This document shows positions 33,029 through 43,139 of a DNA stretch of 64,000 nucleotides, in pieces (position 1 is the stretch's first letter; every line of letters starts with the position of its first letter). Below the pieces are notes generated by a model. The model saw only the letters and a program-made list of their open reading frames with translations. It was not told the DNA's origin and did no database searches. A program made the translations under genes and the position numbers. Origin of the DNA: Stagonosporopsis chrysanthemi (taxonomy: Eukaryota; Ascomycota; Dothideomycetes; Pleosporales; Didymellaceae); contig JAFISE010000093.1 of the NCBI GenBank assembly GCA_022560025.1, forward strand, positions 1 to 64,000. Reading direction: 5' to 3'.

Positions 33029-35458
33029 TCACAACTCAACAAGCAAAGCCCCTTCCTTGTTCACAACGCGTAAGGCAGTGCTACGATTCTCGATGTTGGC
33101 TTTCGTCACCACACCCTGATCATTCCACTCGAACCTCACCGAGCCGCCGCCTCTCAGGGTGAGCCCCGCAACCTTCCCGCCGGCCCAAGCAGCTGGAATA
33201 GCTGGACCCAATACCACTGTCCTGATGCTTTCGCCTCCAAAAGCATTTGGAAGGTCCACGACGAGCATGCTCAGCACTGCACCGCCAATGCCGTAGTTTG
33301 CATCGATCTGGAACGGCGTGTTGGTCGCAGAGTACATGGAGAAGCCGTTGGCGACGAAATTCGTATCGATGGCGTACCGCAGCTCGAAATGTGCTCGCTC
33401 GGTGTTGTTCAGCCGCGCCCAGCAGGCCGATCGCCACACCTTCGCCCAACCGGCGTTGGCATCCTCTGCATTGCCTTCGCCGCGGCTGTACAGCTTCTGC
33501 GCGACTGCGTCTTGGATCGTGGCGTTGCTGTAGCCGCCCATGAAGGACGAGAGACTGTATCCTGGATGCCAGCCCACCAGCTCCGAGAGATGGCGATGCG
33601 TGTCGTTTTCGAAGTCGTAGCCGAACGAGTCGGGCAGTTTCCATTCTTTGATCTGGCCCCAGGAGCCGATGTGGAAGCCTTTGTCTAGCTTGGCAAGTGA
33701 GTCGGTGATATTCGACAAGAAGGCCTTGTCAGCCTCGGCGGCTGGAGATGCCATGGCCAGCGCGGCTTCGAAGACTTGGTGCACCAGTTGCTGGAAGTGT
33801 GCGCATCCGAATGTCGTGGGCCCGTGTTCGGCGCTGTTGCACGGGTTGACCACCAGAGTACCGTCCTTGGAGAAGTCGTCAACTTGCAGCTGGTTCAGCC
33901 AGAACTCGGCAACGCCCTTCAGTAGCGGGTAGCCCTGTGCTTGCAGCCACCCCACGTCCTGCGAATAGTCCCAGTGGTCAAACACGTGCTGCATCATCCA
34001 CGCTGCCGCTGCTGCATAGTTCGCCCACGACGTCCCGCTCTTCATCCCCGTGTGGCCAAAGATGTTCATCTCGTTGTGCACAACCCAGCCCGGCGAGCCG
34101 TACAACAGCTTGGCTGTTTCTTGGCCTCGGGAAACCCAGTTGTCAGCCATGTAATTCCAAAGCGGTGTTTGGAGATCTGTCAGCCCCGTCTGATCAGGCG
34201 TCCAATGGTTCATCTGCAAGTTGATGTTTGCGTGGTAATCGCCTGACCACGCGGCATATAAACCCTCACTCCAGATACCTTGTAGATTGGGCGGCAGGGA
34301 GCCAGGTCGTGACGCGGAGATGAAAAGGTAGTTCGCGTAATCGAACAGCAGGGATTCGAGAAAAGGGTCGCCAGCGGTATCGTTGGCATCGTATCTATCG
34401 AGTAGCTCGGACGTCGGTGTCTTCTCGGATTCCAAGGGATCGGGAAGCGAGAGTGCGAAGCGGCTTGTGAGCTGGGTAAAGTCATCGATGTGGTCGCTCT
34501 GCAAAGACTCGAGTGTCTTCCCGGCTGCTGCACGGGTGGTGGCTTCAACGACTGGACCTGGATCCTCGCCGCGGTACGAGTAGCCAAACTCCGCTGTTCC
34601 TTTCTTAGGGTCGTAGTTCGTGCCTGCACCCACAATGACGGTAACGCTGTTTGTGTTGTTCTTGGGTGCTATCTTCAGCGCGCCAGTGCTGTTGACGCAG
34701 GATGTTTGAACACTTCCACTTGACAGAATCCGCGCAATCGCATCGTACCGCATACCCTCTGGTGGGCCAAGTTGCGTCACGCCTCGCAAGCGCACATGTG
34801 CAGTGTCGTTACCATAGCCCTGCCCATCGAAGCAAGTGACATCCTGCAGTGCGGGTTCCACCAGCTCATTATCTAAGACCACTTCCAGCTCCGGAAGACC
34901 ATTAGATGAGTGGATAGAGTAGACGCACACCTGGTCCGGAAAGGAGCAGAACGCGCTTGTCCGAATCTGCTGTTCGCCAGCAGAGAACTCCGTCGTGTGC
35001 ATGCCAGTCGCCAAATCCAGCGTTCTCGTATAGCCCGCAATCGAAGCATTACCACCCCCGAGCTCTGGCGCTGTGATGCTGAGATTCCCCAGCACGCGGT
35101 ACGTTCCATAGAACCTGTCGTCGCCGAGAAGCGCATCGACGTTGCCCGTCCCATTCTCAAAGATAAAGTCCCGAATTTCTCCAAGGCTCCCCGCGACCGA
35201 TGCGTTTGGATTGCCGCCAGTGTAGTTGGAGACCTCGAATGGCCCGCCGGACCAGAGGCTGTCGACGTTGAGGGTCAAGATCTCTGCGAGTGGTGCGCCA
35301 TGATGCAGGGCTCCGAGACGTCCGTTCCCAACCGGGTAGGCAGAACGGATAATGTCACTGCTGTTTGCGGGCTGTGTGGACCAGAGCGCTTTGCTCTGGA
35401 CGGGGAGAAGGCATCTCGAAAGAAGGAGCAAAACGGCTGTGCTCGATGTCCCCAACAT
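33029..35458 (-). CDS. Secreted alpha-L-fucosidase, glycoside hydrolase family 95
   Basis: Intronless, 809 aa. Hydrophobic signal peptide (about residues 1-23), then YPVGNGRLGALHHG and LNVDSLWSGGP, hallmark GH95 N-terminal beta-domain motifs. The (alpha/alpha)6 catalytic part includes GDYHANINLQMNHW (N411 and N413), a PCNSAEHGP segment with E544 and FQIDANYGIGG with D719, matching the Asn-Asn, Glu and Asp residues known for GH95 1,2-alpha-L-fucosidases. Length and order match fungal members. Expected to remove terminal alpha-L-fucose or L-galactose from plant cell-wall or glycan substrates outside the cell. There are many N-glycosylation sequons. It stands alone, convergent with the membrane-protein gene, with a TATA-like element just upstream. 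Confidence 0.95.
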   Translation of the reverse strand: MLGTSSTAVLLLLSRCLLPVQSKALWSTQPANSSDIIRSAYPVGNGRLGALHHGAPLAEILTLNVDSLWSGGPFEVSNYTGGNPNASVAGSLGEIRDFIFENGTGNVDALLGDDRFYGTYRVLGNLSITAPELGGGNASIAGYTRTLDLATGMHTTEFSAGEQQIRTSAFCSFPDQVCVYSIHSSNGLPELEVVLDNELVEPALQDVTCFDGQGYGNDTAHVRLRGVTQLGPPEGMRYDAIARILSSGSVQTSCVNSTGALKIAPKNNTNSVTVIVGAGTNYDPKKGTAEFGYSYRGEDPGPVVEATTRAAAGKTLESLQSDHIDDFTQLTSRFALSLPDPLESEKTPTSELLDRYDANDTAGDPFLESLLFDYANYLFISASRPGSLPPNLQGIWSEGLYAAWSGDYHANINLQMNHWTPDQTGLTDLQTPLWNYMADNWVSRGQETAKLLYGSPGWVVHNEMNIFGHTGMKSGTSWANYAAAAAWMMQHVFDHWDYSQDVGWLQAQGYPLLKGVAEFWLNQLQVDDFSKDGTLVVNPCNSAEHGPTTFGCAHFQQLVHQVFEAALAMASPAAEADKAFLSNITDSLAKLDKGFHIGSWGQIKEWKLPDSFGYDFENDTHRHLSELVGWHPGYSLSSFMGGYSNATIQDAVAQKLYSRGEGNAEDANAGWAKVWRSACWARLNNTERAHFELRYAIDTNFVANGFSMYSATNTPFQIDANYGIGGAVLSMLVVDLPNAFGGESIRTVVLGPAIPAAWAGGKVAGLTLRGGGSVRFEWNDQGVVTKANIENRSTALRVVNKEGALLVEL

Positions 35459-35506
35459 CCTGGGTTGGGCGGTGTTCTTGGTAGGTATTCGTTATCAGAA
35501 CGGTAC

Positions 35507-35514
35507 TTTATATA
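35507..35514 (-). promoter_or_regulatory. TATA-like element of the GH95 gene
   Basis: TATATAAA on the minus strand, about 50 nt upstream of the fucosidase ATG (35458). A CTGATAAC element (GATA core) lies between the two, at about 35491-35498. Assigned by position and motif only. Confidence 0.5.
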
Positions 35515-35518
35515 AAAA

Positions 35519-36707
35519 CCTATATTTCCGATATATTAAACGAGATCTAGGAACAGCGCGGGGTCATCGCAATCGTGTCCGGGAGTACCCGGCTCTTGGG
35601 AAACATGAACAGGGATGTTCTGCGGGGAACCATACGATAGTTTCCTGTTTGGGACGCGGATCAACGTTGAGATTGTCCGGGGCAGATAGCGGGGCTAAGA
35701 TAACCCGGCGCGAGGAACCAGCACAGAGAGAGAGCAGAGGAAAAGCCTAAATGTTGATCGAGCATAAGCGACGGTAAGGCCCCCATGTTACTGCGCAGGA
35801 ATTAGCTCTGGATCAGTGGCGAGCTCTATACACCCTCCACCGTACCGTGCGCCACAGACATTGTGGTTGCTTTCCGGCATCCCAGCATCCCTCAGCCAGC
35901 CATGTGCTCAAACCCATTGGCAGCAGAAACACTACGCCTGCGCGTATACGAAAACGCGGAAATTGTTGGTTTCTGGAGCTTCTGCGGCGAAATTTGCCGA
36001 CTGGCCTGAACTACATACATGCTGGCTTCCATCTATCTCGCCTACCAAACGATAGCTCCACTCTATGAGATTAGAACAGTGTCTGTCTCCAAGGATAACC
36101 CGGCTTGAGAGTTTCGGAGACCTCGGGTGGTACTGTATGGGTAATCGAAGACGAACACCGTAGGGACCGCGACACCTGGGACTCCCTCCCACACGTATGG
36201 CACTCCAAAGCAACTGACAGAACCCTTGCTGTCAGGTCACAGTACCATTATTTGACTGTTTTAGCCCATCTAAACGCCTTGCAGCAGTTTTTTCTCCATC
36301 TCAAGTGCCCTGTGGTATATCACGACGTTGTTTGATTCTTTGATCGAGCGGATCCCTTCGAAGCCGGACGTGTCATCATGTCAAGAGTCCTTCCCCCAAA
36401 TCAATGATCATACCACTCTGGAACAAGCATATGCGACGCTGGTATACTGGCTTGGTCGATGTAACGGTGTTCATCAAGATTCTGGAGTTCAAGCCGGAGA
36501 ATGGATCGATCACATTGTTCCATAATCATTACATATCCGCCCACGCATGCACGACAATGATTGGCTGGGCAAAATTTCCGTTCCTATTTTGTACGTCACT
36601 TTCCTCCTTTTGCCGTCATCCCTCTCGCAGTTGATGGGTGGTATTTAATGTTGTATTTCTTTGTGCTATTCAAGACAGCCTAGTGGGTCAGTGGGTAATT
36701 CATACTA
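35519..36707. other. Intergenic region upstream of the ARCA-like gene
   Basis: Only short open frames. I searched it for a CX2CX6C zinc-cluster exon belonging to the downstream regulator and found none. Confidence 0.5.
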
Positions 36708-38215
36708 ATGTCAAGCACAAACGCAACTTCAGACCTACTCCACAATTGTCTCCGTCACTTCGAGCGTACTATCGCCAGACAGCAGCAGTCATCAGAGCTA
36801 GTAAGTCGAAGAAGAGGCGAAATGGGCTCTCCAGACATAGCTCGTACCTCACGCCCGCGGCTCAGTAGCAGCTCGAGAAGGAGCCGCCGCTCAACTGAGC
36901 TTCTCGCAGTTGGACACGATGAGGCATTGCTCTTCCACCACTTCGCCATACATCTCGGACGCTGGCTAGACTGTACCAGTGCCTCGCGTGTCTTCACGTT
37001 GGGTGTGCTAGACACATTCAGGCTGTGCCCTATCCTATACCAAGCGGTCTTGTGCTTCGCTGCACGCCACCGCAGAGAAGAAGACGCAGCTGAAACAGCG
37101 TATCATCGCTGCGTTGATTTGCTTATCGTCCGTCTCAATGATGAATCGGTGGGATATGACGATATGCTGCTCTCAGCCGTGTTAATATTGCATTTCGCCG
37201 ATCAGCTTAATGGTGAGCCTTGCATGTCGATTTGAGCGCTGCATCTGACTTTGTTTAGTGCCATCGCGTACAGGCTCAAGGGACAAACAACACTTGGAAG
37301 GTACCTCGAGCATTTTGCGTGCCTCACAGAAAAGCGAGTTCGTGGACCCCTCAGCATCGACCCTTCACGACGCTGCTTTCTGGGTTTATGTACGGCAAAG
37401 CCTCTACAATGCCACCATTTACCAACGACCTCTTGATATCGACTTTTCACTCCAACTGTATCCAGTGCCAAAGCTTATGCAATCCTTGCATCCTCTGGAT
37501 TGGTTGAGACTGGAGACAGCTTGGGCCAACCAGATGTTATGGCACACTGCATGCGTTGCCAATTTTTGCTTTGCAGGCGTTGGAACATCCAGTGAGACAG
37601 TATCCAGAGCCCACCAGTGGAACGAGTTGTATAAAGCAATTCAACTATGGTACAAAGAAAGACCAAAGGTTTTCGATCCTCTTGGGCCGGGTCTCTACGA
37701 AGGTGGAGGCGCATTTCCGGAAATCTGGTTCACGGCGGATTGGCATGGTAATTTGGATTGCATGAGACTTTATTGTGAACTGACATGGCATGCAGTCATA
37801 TCATACATCTTCTTCCATTTCTCAAGCATCCTTCTGTTGAGATACAAGGCAGGCGCTAAATTTGCAATACACTTGGTTCATGGCGACATATCACCAGTAG
37901 ACGTACGGTTCTCTATCCTGGATTGGTTTCAATGTAAAGTGCTAATCCAAGTAGAGCCAGATCTTGCGCCATGTACGAGCAATCTGTGGTGCATGCAGGT
38001 CGGCTGTGCAAAATCCTCAGCTTATGATTGTACTTTCGCATACAGTCTTCATATGGGGACCTTTGCTATCCGTACCGCAAGAGCAGGATGTTGTGATTGA
38101 CCTGCTAGAGGCGTTTGAGCAGACCCATGCATGGCGGACATCATGGATCGTTGAGTTACTTAAAGATCAGTGGAACACAGACAGAGCTATTAGTTTGCCC
38201 GTTCGAAGTGGTTAG
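36708..38215 (+). CDS. ARCA-like fungal regulator (Fungal_trans_2 type) without visible zinc cluster
   Basis: Four exons: 36708-37212, 37259-37747, 37796-37902 and 37955-38215, giving 453 aa. Introns are 46, 48, 52 nt; each has a GT donor and AG acceptor, and all phases agree. The protein matches the C-terminal regulatory region of ARCA-like Zn2Cys6 factors: a Ser/Arg-rich linker, LFHHFAIHLGRWLDC, LCPILYQAVLCFAARH, YHRCVDLLIVRL, LLSAVLILHFADQ, HLEGTSSILRAS, AAFWVYVRQSLYNA, PEIWFTADWHV, LRHVRAICGACRSAV, then AWRTSWIVELLKDQW at the end. The usual N-terminal zinc cluster is not found in the 1.2 kb upstream, so the gene is either N-terminally truncated, a regulator without DNA-binding domain, or has a distant first exon. 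Start 36708 is the first Met in frame before the linker. It borders a gene-poor, AT-richer segment. Confidence 0.7.
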
Positions 38216-40607
38216 TCCACTGACCTATGTTGAACTCTGAATGACTAGCGTCAAGAGCTTTCTGTCCATCAGCTGTCTAAGCTAGATTTTGGAGAATACT
38301 TCCTCGACCTACTGGTTACTTATGCTCTTTCTTTGTCCCAGAGAAACGTGACTGGCCCTATTGTCATGGCCTCAATATCAGTGGTCATAAGCTATGTTCG
38401 CTTTAGTATGAGGGAAAACAACGAGCCATTGGTCGTATTAGACTACTCCTTTCACGACCCTTCTTACCCACCTATCTGGGTGCATTTAAGTAGGTGTTTT
38501 CTGCTCGAATGAAGGGTTGCACCTTAGCATAGGGCCTTGGAAGAAGGCACTACAGGACCGTCGTTGACCGCTTCTAGAATTTGGAGACTTGCAAGACTTG
38601 CATTTAATGTAACTAAAGTGCTCATACAGAATCAATGTCTTCCTTTTCGAAACGTTTTCTGGAAAAAATAATGCCTTTTAAAAGCCATGTTTTGCCGCAA
38701 AATCGCTAGAGAGGGGCTACAGATCTTTGTTGCTATTTTTACCAGGTTACAGCCTCCTAGAGACGAGTGGCCCGGAGTTCAGGGGCCTCTGGGGCAGCCT
38801 AGATATGCGCTATCTTACGACTGCGAAGCGTGAGATTGCAGCAGCTTTGCGGATGCTAACAGTTTAAAACAATACTGGTACGCCCAATGCATTGTACACG
38901 TGGGTAGCGTCGTCCCGAACTTAAGAATGTACGGAGATAAAATCTCTCTTTCAAGACACACACACCTAGAGAATGTGGATGTTGTCAGGAAATACTGCCG
39001 GTTGATGCTCGTTCATATCTTGGAGGGGAGCGGCCTGTCTACAGGACAGAACAGAAATCACGTACGTCCGACTCATCAAGAATACACAAGCATATTGCCC
39101 TTGCCAAATCCGATCTTCATTGTGACAACAGTGCCATGCTTTAATGTGCGACCTTGTAACAGAAGTGGTGCACCGGCTTAGGAAGTCTGCTGGCAAGGCG
39201 AGACGGAGCAGCTTTGTACCGTCCTCCCTGACACGCCAACAGGCCCGCCGAGGAACTTCGCGCTATACTGTGAACTTCACCGCTATGATGACATATGAAG
39301 GGTTTGAAAAATTCCGCACGGCTCGTCGTTATTCGCAATCCTTCTGGTGGTGCAATGCGGGCCTTAACACCGACCTGCGGCCGATGGAGCTAAGACCGAA
39401 CTTGGGTGGGTGTCGAGGACAACAGTTACATAAATACCTCCCCGTCTGATTAAGAAATACTTTTCCGTCCAAAATAGCAGCATCACAAGCATATCGTATG
39501 CTTCGGTCAATTATTCTCTATAATGACAGGAACGTTTGTACAGGTATGGATTCTCTTAGATCAAGTTCGCGCAAGATGACTAAATGGCGTACAGCAGCAG
39601 CGCCATTCGTCCTTATGGCACGCCTACGGACCGTTCGCAGTCGTTGCTAGTATCTGGCTGGTTTCACCGTTCTTGATGGGTTTTTCGTATGTTCCGTGTA
39701 AGTCAGCGAGTTTCAAATCTCTTTCACACTGCTAATGATGTGGATACTAGTACGAGCATCTGCGCGCTACTACCTCAGGAGTTATCGTAGATGATGAGAA
39801 GACCCAATGAGATCGCTGGGGTAATGGGTTTTGGTAGTGGGCAGGTCTATACTTGAATTCTCGATTCGAGAAATACGGAGAGAAGACTTTCGCAGCTTCA
39901 GCTGCAGATTCGCGGAGCATTTTAACACTCTCAAACAAACGTTCAAATTAAATGTGTCGCTATTGTCCAAGAATGGCGTTTCTTCCACACCTTGATTACA
40001 TACAGAATTGCCTGCCGCGGACAGCATCATTCCATGCGTTGAGTGCAACAATTCAGGTGGCCAATACATAGCCTACAGTAGCGGTGACACGGTATCAAAG
40101 TTTCGAAATGTGTACTGAAACAAGGAGATTACTGTAGGAAATGCAACTTTCAGAGTTAAGAACGGAGACGGTCACACTCGCGACCATGAAAACTCTACCG
40201 TGACTGGCAAAGTTGGGACTGTTCGATAGCTGTACCGGTTGAATTGCAGCGTGGCTGTCGATATTCATGGCGTCCATTGGGCTGACGCATTTGATTCCTA
40301 CAACCATCTTTTGGACCACAAACGCACAAGTAGGACACTTGTCACTCGCTATGCTTACGGGCCTGGTTATGAAATATAACAATCTAGCCTCCCGTCAGAA
40401 ATTGTAACTTAAAGTTCCTAATCTGAGCATCCTGAGTATTTGAGATAGAGACCAAGATCAAGAAACCCAAAGACATCACTTTGAGGTTAAATAGGGTCAG
40501 AAAGATGCAAAGTATAACTTAGTTTGGGTCACAAGAAACAGCACATCGCTGATACAGTCATAGGTTTACACTCGGACAGTTTGTATTACAATTGTGCTGC
40601 AGAACGT
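38216..40607. other. AT-richer gene-poor stretch
   Basis: By eye more AT-rich than its surroundings, with many stops in all frames. Open frames at 39141-39449 (+), 39782-40069 (-) and 40095-40382 (-) have no recognisable domain or splice pattern. May be a decayed mobile element or RIP-altered DNA; no transposase or reverse transcriptase motif was seen. Confidence 0.5.
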
Positions 40608-40959
40608 CTAAGAGTTTCCACCCTTCTTTCCAGCCTCGACAGGATCGACCTTGCCATGAGCGAATTCTGCAGATGGTCAGACGATGAAGTGTGAGGAGTA
40701 ATTATCACTTACGGCCCTTGGCGGATCCGCCGCTGTTTCCAGAGCCAGTAGACTCGGACGCGCCAGATCCTCCAGATGAGTGGCCACCCTGCTTACCAGC
40801 CTCATGGGGATCGACCTTGCCTTGCGCAAACTCTGAAGAACGGTGAGTTATCTCATGTTTAGATGGGATGAAGGATTACTTACCACCAGTGCCGACACGC
40901 TTGTCGGGCTGACCGTCCTGGCGAAGGCCGCCGTGCTCAGTAGGCTTGTAGTCAGACAT
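40608..40959 (-). CDS. Small hydrophilic protein with duplicated FA(Q/H)GKVDPxEAGKxGG motif
   Basis: Three exons: 40959-40884, 40832-40713 and 40666-40608, separated by 51-nt and 46-nt introns (both donors GTAAGT; acceptors TTCAG and TGCAG). The product is 84 aa. It begins MSDYKPTEHGGLRQDGQPDK and contains FAQGKVDPHEAGKQGGH, a Gly/Ser-rich linker, and a second FAHGKVDPVEAGKKGGN at the C-terminus. Each motif copy begins right after an intron, which suggests exon duplication. It has no signal peptide, no membrane segment, no cysteine; it is glycine-rich and charged, like stress- or conidiation-associated hydrophilic proteins. The EAGKxGG element vaguely recalls KGG stress motifs, but that link is inference. 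The single open frames are too short to be noticed without splicing. Confidence 0.8.
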
Positions 40960-41059
40960 TATGGTTGGATTGAGATTGAAGTCGTGGATTGAGATGTATT
41001 GGTGTAAGGTTGTAGTGGATTGTTGATGAGTGAGTTGGATGTATCCTAAAATGTGTTTG

Positions 41060-41086
41060 AACCACGAGATTATATACCTCGTGGTT
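41060..41086 (-). promoter_or_regulatory. Palindrome-framed TATA box of the small duplicated-motif gene
   Basis: A perfect 9-bp inverted repeat, AACCACGAG (41060-41068) and CTCGTGGTT (41078-41086), brackets a 9-nt spacer containing TATATAAT on the minus strand. It sits about 100 nt upstream of ATG 40959. Placement suggests a promoter with a dimeric operator around the TATA box. Confidence 0.55.
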
Positions 41087-42230
41087 ACAAGCTCGTCCCG
41101 CTTTGTGTAGGCGGTGCGTCATCATGCCGTCGCATCACAAACACCATTTCCTTTGACCTTTCGTGCGTCAGAGATCGAGGTGTAGCCTCAGATGACAGGC
41201 CAAAACAAAGGAAGCTGATCCTGCTAGCCAAACAGAGCATATGGAAACATCATCGCGTACCCGGACTGCTCTAGAAACCAAGAGTTGCTGGGACAACTGC
41301 TTCACTGACTACCAATCATGTCAGTGCCGCGGATGTTTTGTACACGGATCAGATCAGATTCGGACCCTGAACCCTGAATTGGCCTGTGCCTGGCAGATCG
41401 GTACACTAAGTGCTTCAGCCGTGGAGAGCAAGGACTTACCCGATTTGGCAGCTTAAGTGGCTCGCTAGTAATTTTTGAGACGTCACGACTCTACGCGATG
41501 TCGTGTTACGCGTCGCGAGTGCCAATGCATTCGTGTTTGAATGACGTTGGACAATCAAACCTCAACTGTACACGAGGAGCATGAAATCATAGATCGGGCC
41601 CATGCCGCCTCGCTTGCGACAATGCGCATGACTTCCAGCTTTAAACCGAGGACATTGCTTTGTGAGCGATTGATGAAGTCACGATTTACTTTCCAAGAAT
41701 GCATTTGTGCTCGAAAGCATGCCGATCAGCGTTATGGTCAACAGTTGTGCGCTTCATCCTGTTCCGCTCCTTTTCCGCACAATACCACAGACATACTGTC
41801 TCAATTGCCTGATCACGGCTACCAAAAGCGCACCCTTCCACACTTAGTCTTTTGATTGCGATGGTTGACTTCGTCACATGAAGACAGCACACTGCAACCG
41901 ACCCCAACAGGCAAGTCGATTCGAGAGTAGGGAGAGAAGAGCATGTCGACAAAGCTACCGCGAAGCAACGTGAAAACGAATACAGCTCATATCTTAGATT
42001 AAACCTGCACTTGCTGGGCAGGAATGGATTGTGTAAAAGACAGTTCATCGTAAAGAGCTGGGCAATAGATTGGACCGCACGATGCTCGTCGAAATCGACA
42101 GCCCAATTCGGTCCAGGCTAGGCAGCAATGCGAGCAGAGGTGCGGACAAATTGTGCCATATGGCCTTCCACATGTCAACAAAGCCATGTGAAGTCTCTCA
42201 TCTCACGACCACAGGAACTGCATCCTCACA
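41087..42230. other. Intergenic region, no gene seen
   Basis: Short open frames only, no domain or splice pattern. Upstream region of the minus-strand small gene. Confidence 0.5.
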
Positions 42231-42779
42231 ATGACGCTACACAAGGAGTTTTTTCTCCGCGAGGACCTCCTCTGGCGTCTCCGCTGGAACCTTGCAGCCC
42301 CTCCCTCACAGATCTCCCTCCCATGGGACCACACCATCAACAAACCCTTCTCCAAGCACCCGCTGGCCGTAGAATCCCTCTTTGACCCGCCACAAAGCCG
42401 CATCGACGAGGTCTTTCATCCGCTATTTCGTCCACAAACAGAATCGCGAGATCTACTACCCCGAGAATGAGCTGGGGCGGTACAGACCACCCATCCCTCT
42501 GAAGATTGTGAGCGCGGATCAGACTGTCATTAGTCTGCGCCAGTTTGTGGAGGAAGTTCATGTGTATGTGTAATTCCACATGGATGAGCTGAAGCGGGTC
42601 AAAAGAGGGATGTATGGCACGCCTGTGCCACATGCGGGTGGCTCGCCTGTGGTGCGTGCGAATAGTGCGTGGGCCACGGAGATTGTGTTCGAACGGCCTG
42701 CTAAGGCACCTGATAATGCTGGGATTTTCTTTTACTCAACGATGCCGATTTATAAGTATGGTCATGAGAGACTCAGGCT
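42231..42779 (+). pseudogene. Broken gene of unknown family (frameshift plus in-frame stop)
   Basis: The N-terminal part reads MTLHKEFFLREDLLWRLRWN... in one frame. At the TTT of GAGGTCTTTCATC (about 42411-42417) the convincing frame shifts by one base to FIRYFVHKQNREIYYPENEL, then PIPLKIVSADQTVISLRQFV. That frame meets TAA at 42571-42573 and continues beyond it in the same frame with FHMDELKRVKRGMYGTPVP and EIVFERPAKAPDNAGIFFYS. The continuity of sensible protein across both lesions argues for one ancestral gene of about 180 aa, now inactive, unless a T was added in sequencing and the TAA is real variation. I do not recognise the family. The 3' end runs into a G-rich run and the 5S promoter. 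Confidence 0.6.
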
Positions 42780-42818
42780 GGGGGGAGGGGGGGGGTCAGC
42801 AAGACCATTAACCAAGGG

Positions 42819-42826
42819 TATATATA
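42819..42826 (+). promoter_or_regulatory. Upstream TATA element of the 5S rRNA gene
   Basis: TATATATA located 24-31 nt upstream of the 5S rRNA 5' end, the spacing known for TATA elements of dispersed fungal 5S genes transcribed by RNA polymerase III. Confidence 0.65.
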
Positions 42827-42849
42827 CGGCAACGCAACTCCTTTCTTCC

Positions 42850-42968
42850 ACATACGACCATAGGACACTGAATCCAGCGCTTCCCGTTCGCTCAGCGGTA
42901 CTTAAGCAGTGTACCGGTGGACTAGTAGTCAGGTGGGTGACCACTGGCGAATCCCCGCTGTTGTATGT
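42850..42968 (+). rRNA. 5S ribosomal RNA (dispersed copy)
   Basis: 119 nt beginning ACATACGACCATAGGACAC and ending in GCTGTTGTATGT, so the 5' and 3' ends pair as helix I (ACATAC with GTATGT). The internal segments TTCCCGTTCGCTCAGC, GTACTTAAGCAGTG and GGTGGGTGACCACTGGCGAA match the filamentous-ascomycete 5S consensus, including the type III internal promoter. CACTG (about 42866-42870) pairs with CAGTG of the middle segment, so helix II is kept. A run of seven T (42968-42974) is a good Pol III terminator. Single dispersed 5S genes are usual in filamentous ascomycetes. Some loop positions differ from the Neurospora sequence as I remember it, but pairing is preserved, so it looks functional. Confidence 0.9.
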
Positions 42969-42974
42969 TTTTTT
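42968..42974 (+). terminator. Pol III T-run terminator of the 5S gene
   Basis: Seven consecutive T immediately after the 5S 3' end, followed by further T-rich sequence. Confidence 0.75.
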
Positions 42975-43139
42975 GTGTTTTTTCGTAACCTGATATGTTG
43001 GAGAGCGGAGTTCTCCATGAGGGTATTACCGCATTCCATTCCTCCACAGGGTATCCATCGGCACTTTTCAGTATTGGCGGTATGAGTATGTTTTCCTGGT
43101 TTCTACGTGTTCGCAGTCCACCAGAGCAATTCTGTCCTG

